From Candidatus Oscillibacter excrementigallinarum (GTDB taxonomy: Bacteria > Bacillota > Clostridia > Oscillospirales > Oscillospiraceae), in contig DWZJ01000017.1 of assembly GCA_019118245.1 (NCBI GenBank), forward strand, positions 1 to 32,482: DNA of 32,482 nucleotides, read 5' to 3'. Of this stretch, positions 30,591 to 32,482 are shown piece by piece. The notes beneath the pieces were generated by a model, which worked only from the letters and a program-made list of their open reading frames with translations, did not search any database and was not told the origin of the DNA. The translations under genes and the position numbers were made by a program. Position 1 is the stretch's first letter. Each line of letters starts with the position of its first letter.

Positions 30591-32105
30591 ATGGCATACT
30601 TTTTCCCGGAACCCTCCCGGACGTTCAGCGAGTACCTGCTGGTGCCCGGCTACTCCTCCGCGGCGTGCATCCCCGCCAACGTCTCCCTCAGGACCCCGGT
30701 GGTGAAATACCGCCGGGGCGAGGAGCCCGCCCTCACCATGAACGTGCCCATGGTCTCCGCCGTCATGCAGGCGGTGTCCGGTGAGCAGATGGGCATCGCC
30801 CTGGCGAAAGAGGGCGGCATCGCCTTCATCTACGTCTCCCAGCCCATCGACCAGCAGGCGGAGATGGTGCGGAGGGTGAAGAACTACAAGGCGGGCTTCG
30901 TCACCAGCGACTCCAACCTCCGCACCGACGACACCCTGGCGGACGTGCTGGCCCTGAAAGCGCGGACCGGCCACTCCACCATGGCGGTCACCGACGACGG
31001 CACCGGCACCGGGAAACTGCTGGGCCTGGTCACCAGCCGGGACTACCGGGTCAGCCGCATGGACCCGGCCACGCCGGTCCGGGACTTCATGACCCCGGCG
31101 GACCAGCTGATCACCGCGCCGGAGGGCACCAGCCTGAAAGCCGCCAACGACATCATCTGGGACCACAAGCTCAACGCCCTGCCCATTGTCTCCGCGGACG
31201 GCCATCTGGTGAGCTTCGTGTTCCGCAAGGACTACGACGCCCACAAGGGCAACCCCCTGGAGCTGCTGGACAGCCAGAAGCGCTACGTGGTGGGCGCCGG
31301 CATCAACTCCCGGGACTATGAGGACCGGGTGCCCGCCCTGGTGGAGGCCGGCGCCGACGTGCTGGTGATCGACTCCTCCGAGGGCTACTCCGAGTGGCAA
31401 AAACGGACGCTGGCTTGGATCCGCAGCCGCTATGGCGACACCGTGAAGGTGGGCGCCGGCAACGTGGTGGACGGCGAGGGCTTCCGCTTCCTGGCGGACT
31501 GCGGCGCCGACTTCGTGAAGGTGGGCATCGGCGGCGGATCCATTTGCATCACGCGGGAGACCAAGGGCATCGGCCGGGGCCAGGCCACGGCGGTCATCGA
31601 CGTGGCCCGGGAGCGGGACAAGTATTTTGAAGAAACCGGCGTCTATGTGCCCATCTGCGCCGACGGCGGCATCGTCCAGGACTACCACATCACCCTGGCC
31701 CTGGCCATGGGGGCGGACTTCTGCATGCTGGGCCGGTACTTCTCCCGGTTCGATGAGTCCCCCACCAGCAAGGTCCTCATCGGCGGCAGCTATATGAAGG
31801 AGTACTGGGGCGAGGGCAGCGCCCGGGCCCGGAACTGGCAGCGGTACGACCTGGGCGGGGCGGCCAAGCTCTCCTTCGAGGAGGGGGTGGACTCCTACGT
31901 GCCCTACGCCGGCAAGCTGTCCGACGGCATGGCCACCACCCTGGCCAAGGTGCGGTCCACCATGTGCAACTGCGGGGCCCTGACCATCCCGGAGCTGCGG
32001 GAGAAGGCCAAGCTGACGCTGGTGTCGTCGGTCTCCATCGTGGAGGGCGGGGCACATGACGTGCTGCTGAAGGACACCACCAACTCCGGGAATCAGCGGA
32101 GCTGA
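30591..32105 (+). CDS. guaB: IMP dehydrogenase of the Tritrichomonas-like subfamily
   Basis: IMP dehydrogenase oxidises IMP to XMP, the first step to GTP. The 504-residue protein has a split TIM barrel with two CBS domains (about 105-220, including [20 protein letters not shown]). The catalytic residues fall at Asp261 ([10 protein letters not shown]), Cys319 ([10 protein letters not shown]) and Arg418-Tyr419 (ARNWQRYD). These are the numbers used for the Tritrichomonas foetus enzyme, with no alignment gaps as far as I can recall. The N-terminus [19 protein letters not shown] also matches that subfamily better than ordinary bacterial GuaB. ATG has GAGGTGG 4-5 bases upstream. It follows purL by 84 bases, has its own promoter, and is closed by a terminator. 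Confidence 0.94.
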   Translation: MAYFFPEPSRTFSEYLLVPGYSSAACIPANVSLRTPVVKYRRGEEPALTMNVPMVSAVMQAVSGEQMGIALAKEGGIAFIYVSQPIDQQAEMVRRVKNYKAGFVTSDSNLRTDDTLADVLALKARTGHSTMAVTDDGTGTGKLLGLVTSRDYRVSRMDPATPVRDFMTPADQLITAPEGTSLKAANDIIWDHKLNALPIVSADGHLVSFVFRKDYDAHKGNPLELLDSQKRYVVGAGINSRDYEDRVPALVEAGADVLVIDSSEGYSEWQKRTLAWIRSRYGDTVKVGAGNVVDGEGFRFLADCGADFVKVGIGGGSICITRETKGIGRGQATAVIDVARERDKYFEETGVYVPICADGGIVQDYHITLALAMGADFCMLGRYFSRFDESPTSKVLIGGSYMKEYWGEGSARARNWQRYDLGGAAKLSFEEGVDSYVPYAGKLSDGMATTLAKVRSTMCNCGALTIPELREKAKLTLVSSVSIVEGGAHDVLLKDTTNSGNQRS

Positions 32106-32130
32106 GGGGTCCTTTCCTGTCAGGAAATAC

Positions 32131-32165
32131 GAGGCGGCTGGGCGGGGGCCCGGCCGTCTTTTTCT
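32131..32165 (+). terminator. Terminator after guaB
   Basis: GGCGGCTGGGC and GCCCGGCCGTC form a GC stem with a G-rich loop, followed by T5. It closes the purine block. Confidence 0.8.
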
Positions 32166-32186
32166 TGGGGGGGCTCCGGCGGGGCC

Positions 32187-32210
32187 TGTAGGGGCGGTTA
32201 GCAACCGCCC
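32187..32210. repeat. REP-like palindrome, copy d (inverted orientation)
   Basis: TGTAGGGGCGGTT and AACCGCCC pair around AGC. The GTAGGGG side is the reverse complement of the CCCCTAC tail seen in the copies at 6279 and 18920. Confidence 0.55.
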
Positions 32211-32350
32211 GGGGGATCTCTGCTCCCGCAGGGGGCCGTTTCCACGGGGGATGCGCCCCCCATTGCGTCGTCGCAAAGTCCGCTAAGCTCTGTTTCCGCC
32301 TGCGGCGAAAACTGCGCCCGCTCCCTTGCTCCTCCTTTCCCCACCGCGCG

Positions 32351-32404
32351 GGGCGCGGCGGGGGCCCCTTTTGGTCTTGCCCAAAAAGAGAATGCGCCGC
32401 GCCC
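32351..32404. other. Large GC hairpin or cruciform near the right edge
   Basis: GGGCGCGGCG (32351-32360) pairs with CGCCGCGCCC (32395-32404). Inside, CTTTTGG (32368-32374) can pair with CCAAAAG-like DNA at 32381-32388. From 32211 to the window end I see no gene; a short TTGCG/CGCAA hairpin lies near 32263. The structure looks like an interspersed structured repeat, which cannot be confirmed from one copy. Confidence 0.5.
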
Positions 32405-32482
32405 GGTGGAAGAGAAAAAGGCGCTAGGCGCGCTCCGGTGCAGTGGCCCTCCGCGCGCGACGGGGGTCGGCGTATCGGTGCA

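Noticed and set aside
26784-32276. A 1830-codon open frame on the minus strand opposite purL and guaB
   Set aside because: It is a shadow of GC-rich codons in the real plus-strand genes. It crosses two complete, recognised genes and has a low-complexity Gly/His/Val/Gln-rich translation with no domain.
1-32482. tRNA and rRNA genes
   Set aside because: I looked for acceptor-stem/T-loop patterns and conserved rRNA stretches in the intergenic regions and saw none.

Overview
The window is high-GC, low-coding-gap bacterial DNA. It looks like a gut-type anaerobic Firmicute of the class Clostridia, most like the Oscillospiraceae (Flavonifractor, Lawsonibacter or Oscillibacter type). The reasons are the strictly anaerobic class III ribonucleotide reductase, an L-box lysine riboswitch, strong AGGAGG ribosome sites, sigma-A promoters, a small SLH-domain protein, and a purine pathway with a separate PurO-type IMP cyclohydrolase and a stand-alone AICAR transformylase. 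The genus is inferred; no rRNA is present.

Layout. 1-302 is AT-rich and gene-free, with two adjoining DnaA-box-like 9-mers. 337-5676 (minus strand) is a run polA > P-loop kinase > rimI > GNAT acetyltransferase > tsaD ending at a terminator. 5841-6821 (plus) holds a small lipoprotein and a PsiE-like membrane protein, convergent with a PAP2 phosphatase (minus). 7644-10739 is a lysine-riboswitch-controlled ABC importer (binding lipoprotein, permease, ATPase). 10756-15088 is a deoxynucleotide module: nrdG, nrdD with a fused redoxin domain, and a thioredoxin-reductase-like flavoprotein. Tandem NrdR-box-like pairs sit on both nrd promoters. 15300-17309 (minus) holds an SLH-domain protein and a 2-hydroxyacid dehydrogenase. 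17480-32105 (plus) is the purine block: gntR-type regulator, purE, purC, purF, purM, purN, purO-type cyclohydrolase, purH (transformylase half only), purD and single-chain purL, then guaB from its own promoter. purB, purK, purA and guaA are not in the window.

The most unusual feature is a family of intergenic elements built from 7-nt repeats. Several have inverted ends of exactly 32 nt (four heptamers of the AATTAGG type plus AATT). They enclose either a two-hairpin non-coding core (18962-19120, 23679-23865) or, between purH and purD, a gene for an S23/IVP-type four-helix-bundle protein (25063-25474). In that copy the repeats themselves supply the Shine-Dalgarno sequence, the TTG start and the stop codon. 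A second heptamer type (GAGAGTG/AAGAGTT) flanks other hairpin cores at 6832-6976 and 15082-15287, and partial copies lie at 2951-3023 and 6367-6398. The resemblance to 23S rRNA intervening sequences, which are stem-forming ends around an S23 protein gene, suggests a mobile RNA- or DNA-level element family spread through intergenic regions. A second palindrome family (GGGCSR...-CCCCTACGG type) occurs at four sites, two of them directly beside heptamer tracts.
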